Assembly (NCBI GenBank): GCA_025617745.1
Contig: CM046864.1
Span: 2,186,624-2,250,623 of the forward strand
DNA: 64,000 nt
Direction: 5' to 3'
DNA from: Heliocidaris erythrogramma
Lineage: Eukaryota > Echinodermata > Echinoidea > Camarodonta > Echinometridae
Shown: positions 38,701 to 49,900 of the stretch, piece by piece
Position numbering within the stretch: the first letter of the stretch is position 1
Layout of the letters: each line of letters starts with the position of its first letter
Translations under genes and position numbers: made by a program
The notes under the pieces: model-generated
Told to the model about the DNA's origin: nothing
Seen by the model: the letters and a program-made list of their open reading frames with translations, nothing else
Databases searched by the model: none

Positions 38701-41700
38701 AAGGTTTGCATGGTGAAGTTGTAATTCAGAAAAAAGGTTTGCGGTACAACAATGTGAGTTGGAATAACTCCACGTTCCGGTCAGAATGCTCTGGCCGTCG
38801 TCAGGAGAATGAGAAGAGCGAATAAATCAGCCGAATTTATATATGACGCGGTAGAAATTCTACAGCTTCACAACTTGTTTGTAATGTTAGGCAATTCACT
38901 ATTAAAAAGGAGGCAAACAATAACATCACGGAATTAGTATAGAAAGAAATAGTAACAATGACATCAAAGTACCTGCATTGAAAGGATAAATTACATCAAG
39001 GTACCTTCATTGAAAGTATAATTCATCACTTTATTCAACATTCAAATCAAGGAATAACAGAATACATTAAAGCCCAGGACAAATCTGGAAAACAGAGTAT
39101 GCAGGGCAAATAACATAAAATGCAATAACATTATATACAGCACATATACAAAATTAAACATGATTTCACAGGATATTGATCATGAAAGGAAATGTATAAG
39201 GACCAAAGCAATGGCGGATCCAGAAACTGCTCCAGTGCGCGCCTACAAAAGGTTCAGGGGCCCTCCGCCCGCAGATAATAGACCGGCTATCATCCACAAA
39301 CAGAAGGCCCCCCGAACCCCCCGCAATTACGCACCGAAGTAACATCAAACTAATCCTCCGTTGAAAAAACATTGAAAAAATATTAAACTAGTTATTTTTT
39401 GAAGAGGGAAAACCAAATGTCGCTGATCTGTAAACCCTTGTCCTGTGTAACTGTGTTATGTCTGTGAATCTCGATGGCTTCACGGACCCTCCTGGTGTAC
39501 CAGTTGGAAGCGGGGGCTACAAGTTTGGTGTCTTCCCAGTAAATCTGGTGATCAAGAGTGGCAGAATGATTGATAATGGCAGATTGGTCGTAGTGACCAA
39601 GTCTCCCGCGGGCACGGTGTTCCTTGATGCGAGATTTAATGTCCCTCCCAGTCTCTCCCATGTAGACCTGACCACAGGAACATGGTATGCAGTACACTCC
39701 TGGTTTGCTGTCGGGAGAAGCTGTGTCTTTGTGTGTGTAGAGAGACTTGTAGAGTGAAGTTTGTGCTCAGAGCTGAAGAAAACCCGTATGTTAACCTTCT
39801 GCAGGACGAGATGTGCCTGGTTAGTGGGGGATAATGGGGTTTGTTGACAGATGTTCGTATTTCCTGAGGAGGGAAACCATTGTTGACTAAGGCTGCTTTG
39901 ATGTGTTTTAACTCGTTGTCAAGGCTGGTTGAGTCGCAGACGTTGTGAGCTTTCCTGATCAGGGAACTGGAGACCAAACATTTGACGGACGGATGGTGGA
40001 AAGAAAAGGAAGAGAGTTATTGTTTTCTGTTTCTGACGAAAAGCTGATGAAGGGGTGATGTTTGTTGAGAAAATCCTGGAAATTGTTATGCTTTTCCGGA
40101 CCGTACGGCTTAATGACAAACGTGTCGTCAACGTAACGGAGCCAAAGTGTGGGTTTATGCGGTGCTGTGGAGAGGATAGTAGTTTCGAACTGTTCCATGA
40201 AGAGATTGGCTATAACTGGGGAGAGTGGAGAGCCCATGGGGGCACCTTCTGATTGGTTGAAGTACTGATCCCGCCACTGGAAGCTGAATGGAGGTAAGAC
40301 ATAGGAGAAAAAGGTCATAAATCTGTTGGGGAGATAGTGGGGTTCTGTCCTGGAGATCAGTGTCTTGAAGTAATCTAGTTCTGGTGATGTCGCAAGCTTC
40401 TTGAATGGGGATACTGGTAAATAAAGAGTCAACATCAAAACTAGTGTGTATGTGGATTTGAGCTTGATGTCGTTGATGATTGTGGTGAAGTGATGAGAAT
40501 TGCGGACATGATGTTGTGACTGACCTGTGAGGGGTTGAAGGATGTGTGCGAGAATTTTTGGTAGACCAAAGAACACTGGGCAGGAGCATGGAGGAAGGAA
40601 GAAGAAAACGATAAACTCGTGGAGGGAACAGCCCAAGTTTGTTGAGTGAACGAAGTTTGTCGGTGACGCGTCGTTTGATGTTGGGTGTCGGGTCTCTCTT
40701 GACCTCGGTGTACGAACCTGTGGATAAAATGTATGAGATCTTATGGTTGTAGTCAGTGCGGTCCATGACGACCGTGGCGTTGCCCTTATCTGCGGAAAGA
40801 ATGTGAATAGAGCGGTCAGTGCGAAGAGCAGGAAGGGCGGTGGTTTCTTGTTTGGATAGATTAGGTTTCTGGGGATTTGCTGTGGAAAGAATGTTAGTAA
40901 TTTCCCTGCGAAGTTCATCACCCTGTGCTTTGCCGACTGCCCTGAGTGAGGGTTCAATGTTCTGGATGAGTTCAGCAGAGTCAATCTTTGACGGTGCCAT
41001 GGCAAAGTTCAGACCTAAGGAAAGGAGAGAAATTTCCTGATTGGTGAGAGTACGAGTGCTGATATTGACGACAGTCTTGGAACCTGAAAGAGAAGGAGAG
41101 GAGGGAGAGAAATTTGAATTAGTGTCTAGAAGTTTGTTAAATTTGTTGCCCTGCTTCCGTTTAGCTGCTTCAAACGCGTGGTTGGAAGAGTTGTTAGACA
41201 ATCTGGTGACTTTCATAAAGTCTGTTTCGCTAAGAGACCTGTGGAGAAAATTGTGAACGTTAGAAAAATCTGTGCCGGAATCCGAGAGCTTGCGCCTGGT
41301 GATGGAGATGCTGTCTTTTAGGAGATAAATACTTGCCTGGTGGAGGATGTTGGCTGATCTGCGGCTTCTGAGAGGGTTGCTGAATTACATAATACTGGTT
41401 TGTTACCTGTGTAATCCTTCTGTTATCATACACTGAACTTGTAATTTAGCGTATAATAAACTTAAATGGCACCTACTCTTTTTCTTGTTCACATTAATTA
41501 ACCTATATGCAATTTGTTTTACATAGAACTTAGATACACTTTCCTTGCTCACATGAATAAACTTGATCGTTCGTTAGCAACGAAATCCTTTTTCAGACTC
41601 TGTTTCATCATCGAAATGGAACTTAAGCTGCTCTGTAATTTGCTTTCGCGGCTATTGATGAACTGTAATATCAGTATGATGAGATTGCTGAGAAATTATT

Positions 41701-44700
41701 CTTTCTATCAGTATAAACATCATTAGGGAAAACGTAATTTAAGGCCCGTGAGATTGCAGTGATTTTACGAGGGTGAGCGATACTGATTAAAAAAATCATA
41801 CAGGAAGGCGAAGAATTAGGAAGAAACCGAAGCTGTGTTTTAAGCTTCCAGATTTTGATATAAGGTACAGAAAAGAACGATCTTTCAGAAAAACCAAAAG
41901 TCCGAAAATAAATTCCGTGTTAGCTCCGTATGCGTTTCCGGTATGGTCCGTGTTGCTACCTTGTCTGTTCGTATAGACACCGCACTTGTCCGTGTATTCA
42001 CCCAGTTCAGAACGTATCCACATCGGCATTGAGAGGAAATTGTGGTGTTGCACGCCGGATCACCTCGGATTAAGATCCGGGATGATCCGTGATGTGATCC
42101 GTGAAAGTGTAAAAGCCCCTATACAGAAGTTACATGATTATCTGGGAACCTCACTGCCCAAATAAGGGGGACGCTTTTTCCCGGAATATTAAAACTATAG
42201 TGTTCTTGCGAGCGAGCGAGCAAAACCATTTGCCAGTTTTTCCTTCTTTTTCTTTCCTTCCCTTTTCCTTTCCTTCTTTTCTTTCTTTTTCTTTTTGTTT
42301 TTCTTTCCTTTCCCTTTTCGTTTTTCTGTTCTTTTTTTCTCCTTTCTCTTTTCTCTTTTCTCCTTTTCATTTTCTCTTTCCGCTTCCCTCTCCTTTTTTA
42401 AGGCCTCCTTTTGTTTGCTAACAGAGGTGTCGCATTTGCCGACAGCAATACGGTCTGATAGAATACCTTTATATAGAGAGTAGCGACATAGACGTCTGAC
42501 TTTCCGGAAAACAAAATGGCGTTTGAAATCTTTCTATTGAGAACACCCAGGTGCTCATCGGAATTGAATAGAAATGTTGCATAGCAGAGGAAACAAAATA
42601 GCTTTCAAATCATGAGTTGTTGCTACTCTCTTTTTGTAGGTACTCTAGGGTGTGATAGTGTCCCTGTATTAAAGAGTTGCGACATGGACGTCCCATTTTT
42701 CTGGAAACAAAATTGCGTTCGAATTCTTTCTATTCAGAACACCCAGGTTCTCATCGGAATTGAATAGAAATGTTACGTAGTAGTGGAAACAAAATGGCGT
42801 TCAAATCCCCAGTTGTCGCAACTCTCTAATACAGGGACACTAGGGTGTGATAGCCCACACTCCCGTCTAGCGATGCCCCTTGGTAACATAGATTAGAAAT
42901 TGCATATCTGAGGGGTAGATAATTGCACAACAAATTATCGCTCAGTTATTTGGCTTTGGCAACGTTGGTTGCTAATCCCTGTGTAATAAAGAGCATTAGA
43001 TTTTTGTTCACGTCATGTAATTTTTCCTGAATTAAACAATGGAATTAATCTTATTTGAACTTTTTAACTTGTTAACTTTGTGCAGCGGTGGGGGGGGGGG
43101 GGGGGGGTGGAATTGTATTTTATGCCCCGGGCGCCATAATTCCTAGATACGCCACTGGGTATAGTTATCCTTATCGATAAGTCTGACCACCTATTATGCG
43201 CATTATTTTATTGATGTTATATCAAATAGCTTTGAATTTCCTTTGTGTGATTTCACTGGCCAAGAAATCCAACACTCTGAGGACTTGTTAATTATGATAA
43301 GATATAACTTCATGTTTTGCTAAAGTAACTTCGGGTCTGTGTATTTTTTTGGTCTACTCTATAAATCGTTATTGTGTACTTGTCTTGTAAATACCTTAAT
43401 AATTATGACTAGTTATATTTTTTTATCATCATCATAGTTATTATTGCTACTATTTTTTATTATTAGTAGTATAATTATATTTTGATCATTGTTTTCATTA
43501 CCATTATCATGATCATTATGTTTGTTCATTACTTTCAGATGTAGTAATTAACGCTGCCATCACACTTAACACTCCGTACGTGAGTGAACTTTCAAACCAA
43601 ACCTCTACCGCTTTTAAGAGTCTTGCAGAAGCTGTCTACCGGTCTGTGAGTTTAATGATTTTCATCTGTTAAGGATACAACGAATTACATCAGTTCACTT
43701 TTTAACGATTTTTCTTATTCCATATTCCAAAGTTTTCTGAATCTGCTGAAACGATTCCTCATTGGACGTATTTCCTCGCATTCATTAGGTAGCTTGGATC
43801 TATTCAAGTGGCCCGAAGCGCGCGCACTTCCCGCTATTGGCTTAACATGGGGAAAAGCCATGCTAATAATCCAGTTCAGTTAAGGATTTTGTCCCCCTGC
43901 ATTCATGATTTTCTACTACATTTCTATCCATTGAATGATATTTGCAATTTGTCAAATAAATAATGAATCGCAATGATTATAATCGTAATAATTATAATCG
44001 TAATAATAATAGATCAGTCAGTAGCTAGGTGTAAGATATCTGCTTCGACATGCTCGATGTACAGCGGAATTCAGATTCCCCTCAAAAATAGGAATGGGGA
44101 AGGAAAGAAGAAAACAAATACCACTTGATCCTGATAAAAATAAAGCAGGGGTGTAACAGCTGCCTGTTGTTAAAGATCACATTGCAAGAAAATTCCATTA
44201 AAAATAAATATTGGCTTAATACTTATTATTGCATAGATGGCATAGATTATACAAGGTTATCCAAATTCAACGCTTGGAAACATTTGAATTAATGATTATC
44301 AATTATAAAACGGTAAAATACAGCCCCGGTATAGCAGCTGAAGAGCTCCTTGAACGCTGCTGAGATGTGTGATGACACACGAAGGACCAGTCCTGTCTAA
44401 GCAGACGATGTCCCATAACATCTTACACATTTTTCAGTGCCTGTTTTGTCATCTCCTCTTCACTTATTTCTCTTACTTGACTAGCGTCAGTCTTAAAAGA
44501 AAACACCACTGACAAATTTTAGCACTTTTACAATTTTTAATGTTATAAAACTAGTCAGATTGACCAAAAAACTCATCGCTCAGGTCGATAAAATCATAGA
44601 TCTCGATTTTTAAAAAATAAATATTACAATATCTACTAGTACGAGCCGCAGAAATCCGTTACGTCACTGCAGCACTACTGCAAAAACCACGGCAAATCAC

Positions 44701-46687
44701 GGTAATGCCGATTTGGAGCAATACACAGATCGCTTTCACAGCGCCTATAAAAATGCTATTTGTGAGACAATTATGTATGACAAAAAGAAAATGTCATTAA
44801 TTTTTCAGTTTTTTGTATTTTTGATTATTATCTGCTGAAAAAATTAAATTGCTGAAATTAAAAAGAGTGTGTTACCACATTTATCATAAATTATAAATTA
44901 TAAGACATCTCTTTAAACTGAATTGTTATAAAAAAAATAAAATTTGGGTATTCTCGGGTAAAATGAGTGATATTCTCCATTAAATATGGTAAACGGAGTT
45001 TTATGAATAATTTAAAAATAAGAAAAATAAGCATTCGGAATATGAACCAGATATTTTGACGCAAGAATATGAGCATTAAAAGAAAAACATACATCTGCAC
45101 TTTTAACTATACAACATTCGACTAATCTTCGAATAATCATAACCTTGATACATATAACTAAGACTTATGGTGCACATTTTCATTCACTGTGTCATTATGA
45201 ATTATTCAATAGCCTCAGCAGAAAGCGTTCTATAGCGTTCGGTTTTACACTTGATTTCACGTAGTCTATTACTATGTCTCAAGTTCCTTCGTGACGACTG
45301 ACTTTCAGGTAGCCAACCACGAAAGTTATATATTTGAATTGAATCAGTAAACGCGTTTGCCGTATGGATAATCTGTAGATCAGTAAATTCTTGGCCCGGT
45401 GAAGACCTGGCCCGGTGACTGAACAACTATATATCAATGGAAAGTTTATTGGACGTAGAATACAAAAATATATGATTAAGACCAATGAGACATTTCGTAA
45501 TTGCACAATAAGCAAAACAAAAAATAATTTTCAGTCTCCCCGCCATTTACGGGTGAGCCGGTCCGAAAAAAAAAATCGCAAGCGCTATGACGTCATCTTT
45601 ATGAAGACCCGCTAGAACTTGAACTTAGTACTAGAAGGTACTAGAAGGCATGTATTTGTACATAAACAACACAAGTTGAGTGGGGAGAAGTCCATTGAAC
45701 GCTGCATAATAAAGTTTCTTTACAAAAGTTTTGAGTTGTCATGGCGTCAGTTGTGATCGAAGAAGATCAGGATGATTTGCTGATGGACTGTGAATAAGAG
45801 GAGGCAGAGGATGGTGAGGAAGTAAGTGGAGAAGATGAGGGAAACGATGAAAGTAAATCTAGTTCTGGCAGCGGCAGTAGTGACAGTGACGAGGACAATA
45901 GTGATCTGGCCGGTGATGAAGACGGGGATGCTGCCTCTGTGAGGAGCTCCTCATATTTCCTTGCCTTCCTGTCATGAGCTCTCTGCATCACAGCCTCATC
46001 AGGCAACGTCAACTCTATCAGAATTGCCCTCTTAGCTGTGGGCGACCAAATACCGACATCTGGTCGCAGGTTGGCTACTGCAAGGGAGGGGGAAAAACCA
46101 ACTTCTCCCCTAGGTCTATCGAAATATGACATTTTGGCCGTGAAGGTTGGTTCTCTGTCTTGCCTTTGACTTCCTGCAGCCATACATATATTACGCTGCA
46201 TGGTAACGCGTCTTTTTTTTTGTAACCAAGCCTAGGCAGATTTCGCATTTTTTCATACTTATACGGTTTATTCCGTCAAGACTAGTCTGCATAAATATTC
46301 ATGAAAACGAATTATAGCGATATAATAAAACGAGCAAGAGCATCGAGCAGCTGTTCTGTGTGGCGCAATCGGCTAATCCAGTCCTCTCTTGGTGAAAGAA
46401 CCACGAGTTCGAACCTCGGCAGAGGTTTATATTACGAAATTTTCTTTTGCTTATTTAAAAATAAGGTGACTGAGTAAGAAAATACAAGTCCGATACTTGT
46501 AGTCTCTTTCAAAGTCTTCAAAAAGGCGTTTCTGCCTAGGCTTGGTTACAAAAAAAAAAGACGCTGGCCGGACATGCAACAATACGGTTTATTCCGTAAT
46601 AATAGCGCCCCCTACATTAGCAGGGCATTTCGAACGTTAGGTGGACGTTTGAACAAAGGAAAAATATGTCCTGCTAATGTACCATGT

Positions 46688-46738
<51 letters not shown>

Positions 46739-46855
46739 ATATATATACACGGGCGTAGACACGCATAATTATCCATTGTTAGTTTTGGGGGATGATCTAT
46801 TCATCATCCCCCACTAACAATAGAAAGCGTGTTCGTACCTACGCCAATGTATATA

Positions 46856-46930
<75 letters not shown>

Positions 46931-49900
46931 GTCAGATTTCCACTGATACTCATTTCCATAATCGTTTACTTTGAATTAAGCTAAAACCATTCACCACCTA
47001 TGTTAATAGTAGCATGCCTTGTTCATAGGAATTATGAAGTATGAAGTATCATACAATTATTTTAAAAATGTTTGACTTTTGTTGAAGGACCACGTTAATT
47101 TCATAAAGGAAGACGTTTAAGATTCCAGGCACATCTTGTTAGTCAACTCTCGCTAAAAAGAAATATTGATATTTTTGAAAACATTTGTTCGAACTCAATA
47201 GTACAGCGCAAACGAACTTTTAGGGATGCCATATTTTTTGTAATGTTCAAATCTTTAAAAAAACTATTTTCTCCTACCCTTCATTGCTTCGTTCAACCGC
47301 ATGCTAAAATTACTCTTCTCATTTAACTTTTGCTGCGCCAAGGGGTTTCGCTAGTTTCGAGATTTTCCCAAAACGCAAGCAATTCTTACTTTTCAAACAC
47401 TTGCACCTCACTAACCATGCCTTGTACCACTAAATGCTGAGTATAAAATTCTTAGAAATGTTCATATCCTTTCTAATGACACGAAATATTCCTACTCTAC
47501 ACAATTTCATGTATGATAATTATTTTCTTCCTCCTTAGTTCACCATTGTTTCACGTTAAAGTGAGAGAACATCCTGTACAAAATCAGCAATTTTCTCAAA
47601 AGAAATTCAATAACAGCATATAATAATTTATACATATTTAGAATGCTTGATTCATGCTCTAAACAATGATTTGCACCTAGAGCACTCTACAGGGTGAATT
47701 TGGCGCATTATAAATCATATGTATTATTATTATTATTATTATTATCATATAAGTTGACCATCATATAGGTATTTCTTGATGGAGTAATGTGTGATTGAAA
47801 TTAAATATTATGTTTTTGCTCATATGAGACACCCTCACAGTTGGAGTTAAATCTTCATGTGCCACTCAACTAAAATCCCTGTGTCACTTCATATTTCTAA
47901 AGTGGTATTTTTTACCAATGAATCCTGCATTGCTTCTGAATTTCCATATAAAAAGCACTACATACAGGTAATAAAAGGCGTTAAAATGTAGCCAAGTAAG
48001 ACCGAAAATGGGCTATTATGCAAAGCCTTTGGAAAGCACAGCACAGTGCAATTCTTCTGTTAATTGTGGCCTATGGTTTGTGCCGATCGGCAGTTGTAGT
48101 AAGCCTGCGATGGTGCAAATCAGCACTCATTGTAAATGAAATTAACTGTGACTCGAGCTCTACTACAATCTATGTCTTTTTCCAAACAGTTAAGAGAAAT
48201 GCTGGGACCACTGGGTGAATCTGTTGGGCACATACTGCTTCGGTTCCGCAATAGCAGCACCACGGTAATAGCAGATATAGAGATGATCATCCCCGCAAAC
48301 ACCACATCTCAGGCAGAGACCATCATGAGCAGTGTCCAAGACATTTTCTCAGTACAAAAGGCAAACGTCTCCACGGAAGGGAATATTATCACACTCAGCG
48401 CATTTGGTATGGCACCTTATAAGACTATTACTGTACACAATATCGATCTAGTGGCGTATCCATAATGGGGTGGAGAGGGGCGGCAATACCAAAGCTCGCA
48501 TCAGTTCACTTAAGAATAAACGATATGCTTATATTTCTTCAGTCTCATTTTGTAAGGAATGTGATTAGTAAAAATATAAGGTATGTATTTAAATCACTAG
48601 TCAGCGATGTATATAGTAATATGCTTACAATATGCGTTCTTTTATCATTTAATTGTAAGCGGTACTTTTTTAATCTATGTGAGACACCAAAGCAGACAGC
48701 TTCGACAGTTATTATTAAGTTCAACTTGCAAAACATTATTTAAAAGCTTTAATATTGTTTCGATTGCTTACAGTATCCTTAATAAACAGAACTGCTGAAT
48801 CTACGACGACGTTCCCGGTTACGCAATCACCAACGTCAATCCTTACGACGGGTAACTATTCAAATAGTGTTATCAATTGCTTTAAAAAGTGAAAAGCTTA
48901 GATAAAGAGTTCAATTCTGGGAATCGAAAATTAACCATATCTCTTTCTCGTTCCCTTCCCGTCTCTCTCTCTCTCTCTCTCTCTCTCCATCCTTTGCTAA
49001 GTTAATACAAAACGGCCCTTTCCGAATTCATATTATACTCCCTCTATGAGCTATTTGCCATCCATCCCTCTTTCTTTTTGTTTTTAATTCAACCCAGTAC
49101 TTTCTACTTGGAATGGTAGTTTTAAATGTCCTTCTTTTTTCTTACCTTTCATTGAAGCTGACTTCTTCAATCCGATTATTTTTATTTATTCTTCATTCTC
49201 CCTGTCATATCTCCCCTTGTGCTTACCTACTTTCTTATTACAAATCTTTCTGTCTTCCCTTTCCTGTCTTCTGTCTAAATCTTTATTCCTAATTCTCATT
49301 CTTCATGTACTTGGGTATCTCTTCTTTTAGACCTCTTCCCCACTCGCTATCTCAACGTGCACTTTCTTTTCTCCATTTGCAGCTTTCTCTTTATTCTATA
49401 TATTTTGTTATCGCTCTGATAAAAATGAGGTGTTGGGTAAAACCTTCTATGGCTATCCCGTAAAAGCACTAACTATAAAATGCTTAACTTGAATATTAAG
49501 TTTTAAAAATATAATAATCTCCAAAGCGGAATTCACCATATTCTGCCAGAACTTAATACAAATAAGTATGCTTACAGTAATCTAGAATAAATACACATCT
49601 ACTCGTGCTTAAATATCCCTCAACAAAGCATAGCTTTCAAATTTATAAAAGTCTACTTTTTTTTGCTGTGGTATGAAATAGCTGAACATTTAATATCAAA
49701 CTTTGGTATAGAGCCATATGAAGCAAAAAATGTATGTATATGTGTTATTGCATTGGAGCAGTCATTTACATGTCACATTCGTTGTCGCTTTAATTTGTAC
49801 AACTTGTTTCTTCAAGGGAATCTGTAACTTTGTGCAGGCTTGATTTGATAAATTGTTGAGTGTTGATATCTGTCTTGTATAATCAGATAATGATGTTCAG

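Larger units (their letters stand above)
38682..41398 (-). mobile_element. Penelope-like retroelement with 14-bp target-site duplication
   Basis: The repeat ttacataatactgg occurs at 38682-38695 and 41385-41398, immediately outside the element, and is taken as the target-site duplication. The element (38696-41384, 2.69 kb) lies antisense to the mucin gene. It has Penelope-type reverse transcriptase followed by a GIY-YIG endonuclease, the defining order of the superfamily. The coding frame is broken at several points. About 570 bp of non-coding 3' sequence follows the endonuclease. Confidence 0.88.
23456..43538. other. 20-kb intron between mucin exon and SEA domain
   Basis: Bounded by the donor gacag|gtatt and the acceptor tttgttcattactttcag. 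Both flanking coding parts are phase 1. It is packed with mobile and simple-sequence DNA, listed separately. Stretches without a recognisable element include about 33533-36180, parts of 41400-42230 and 42880-43530; these are AT-rich and show only small frames without family signals. A short exon of this gene could be hidden here and missed. Confidence 0.6.
43646..48189. other. Intron inside the SEA domain
   Basis: 4.5 kb with consensus gtgagt donor and ctttttccaaacag acceptor, phase 0. It contains a second copy of the 360-bp dispersed repeat, a LINE tail fragment, an acidic frame, a TIR element, (ta)n and (tg)n runs and a 95-bp palindrome, all listed separately. The stretches 44500-45700 and 46930-48180 show nothing I can support. 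Confidence 0.75.

Noticed and set aside
42119..42483. Lys/Arg/Glu-rich and Phe/Ser-rich frames
   Set aside because: They are the two strands of one pyrimidine tract.
46361..46430. Functional tRNA gene
   Set aside because: A and B boxes are good, but the acceptor stem does not pair, and the unit is inside a two-copy element with inverted ends.
48136..48465. SEA exon as a 109-codon gene starting at an ATG at 48136
   Set aside because: A strong acceptor lies at 48189, the sequence before it is not SEA-like, and half of the domain is found in the exon at 43539.
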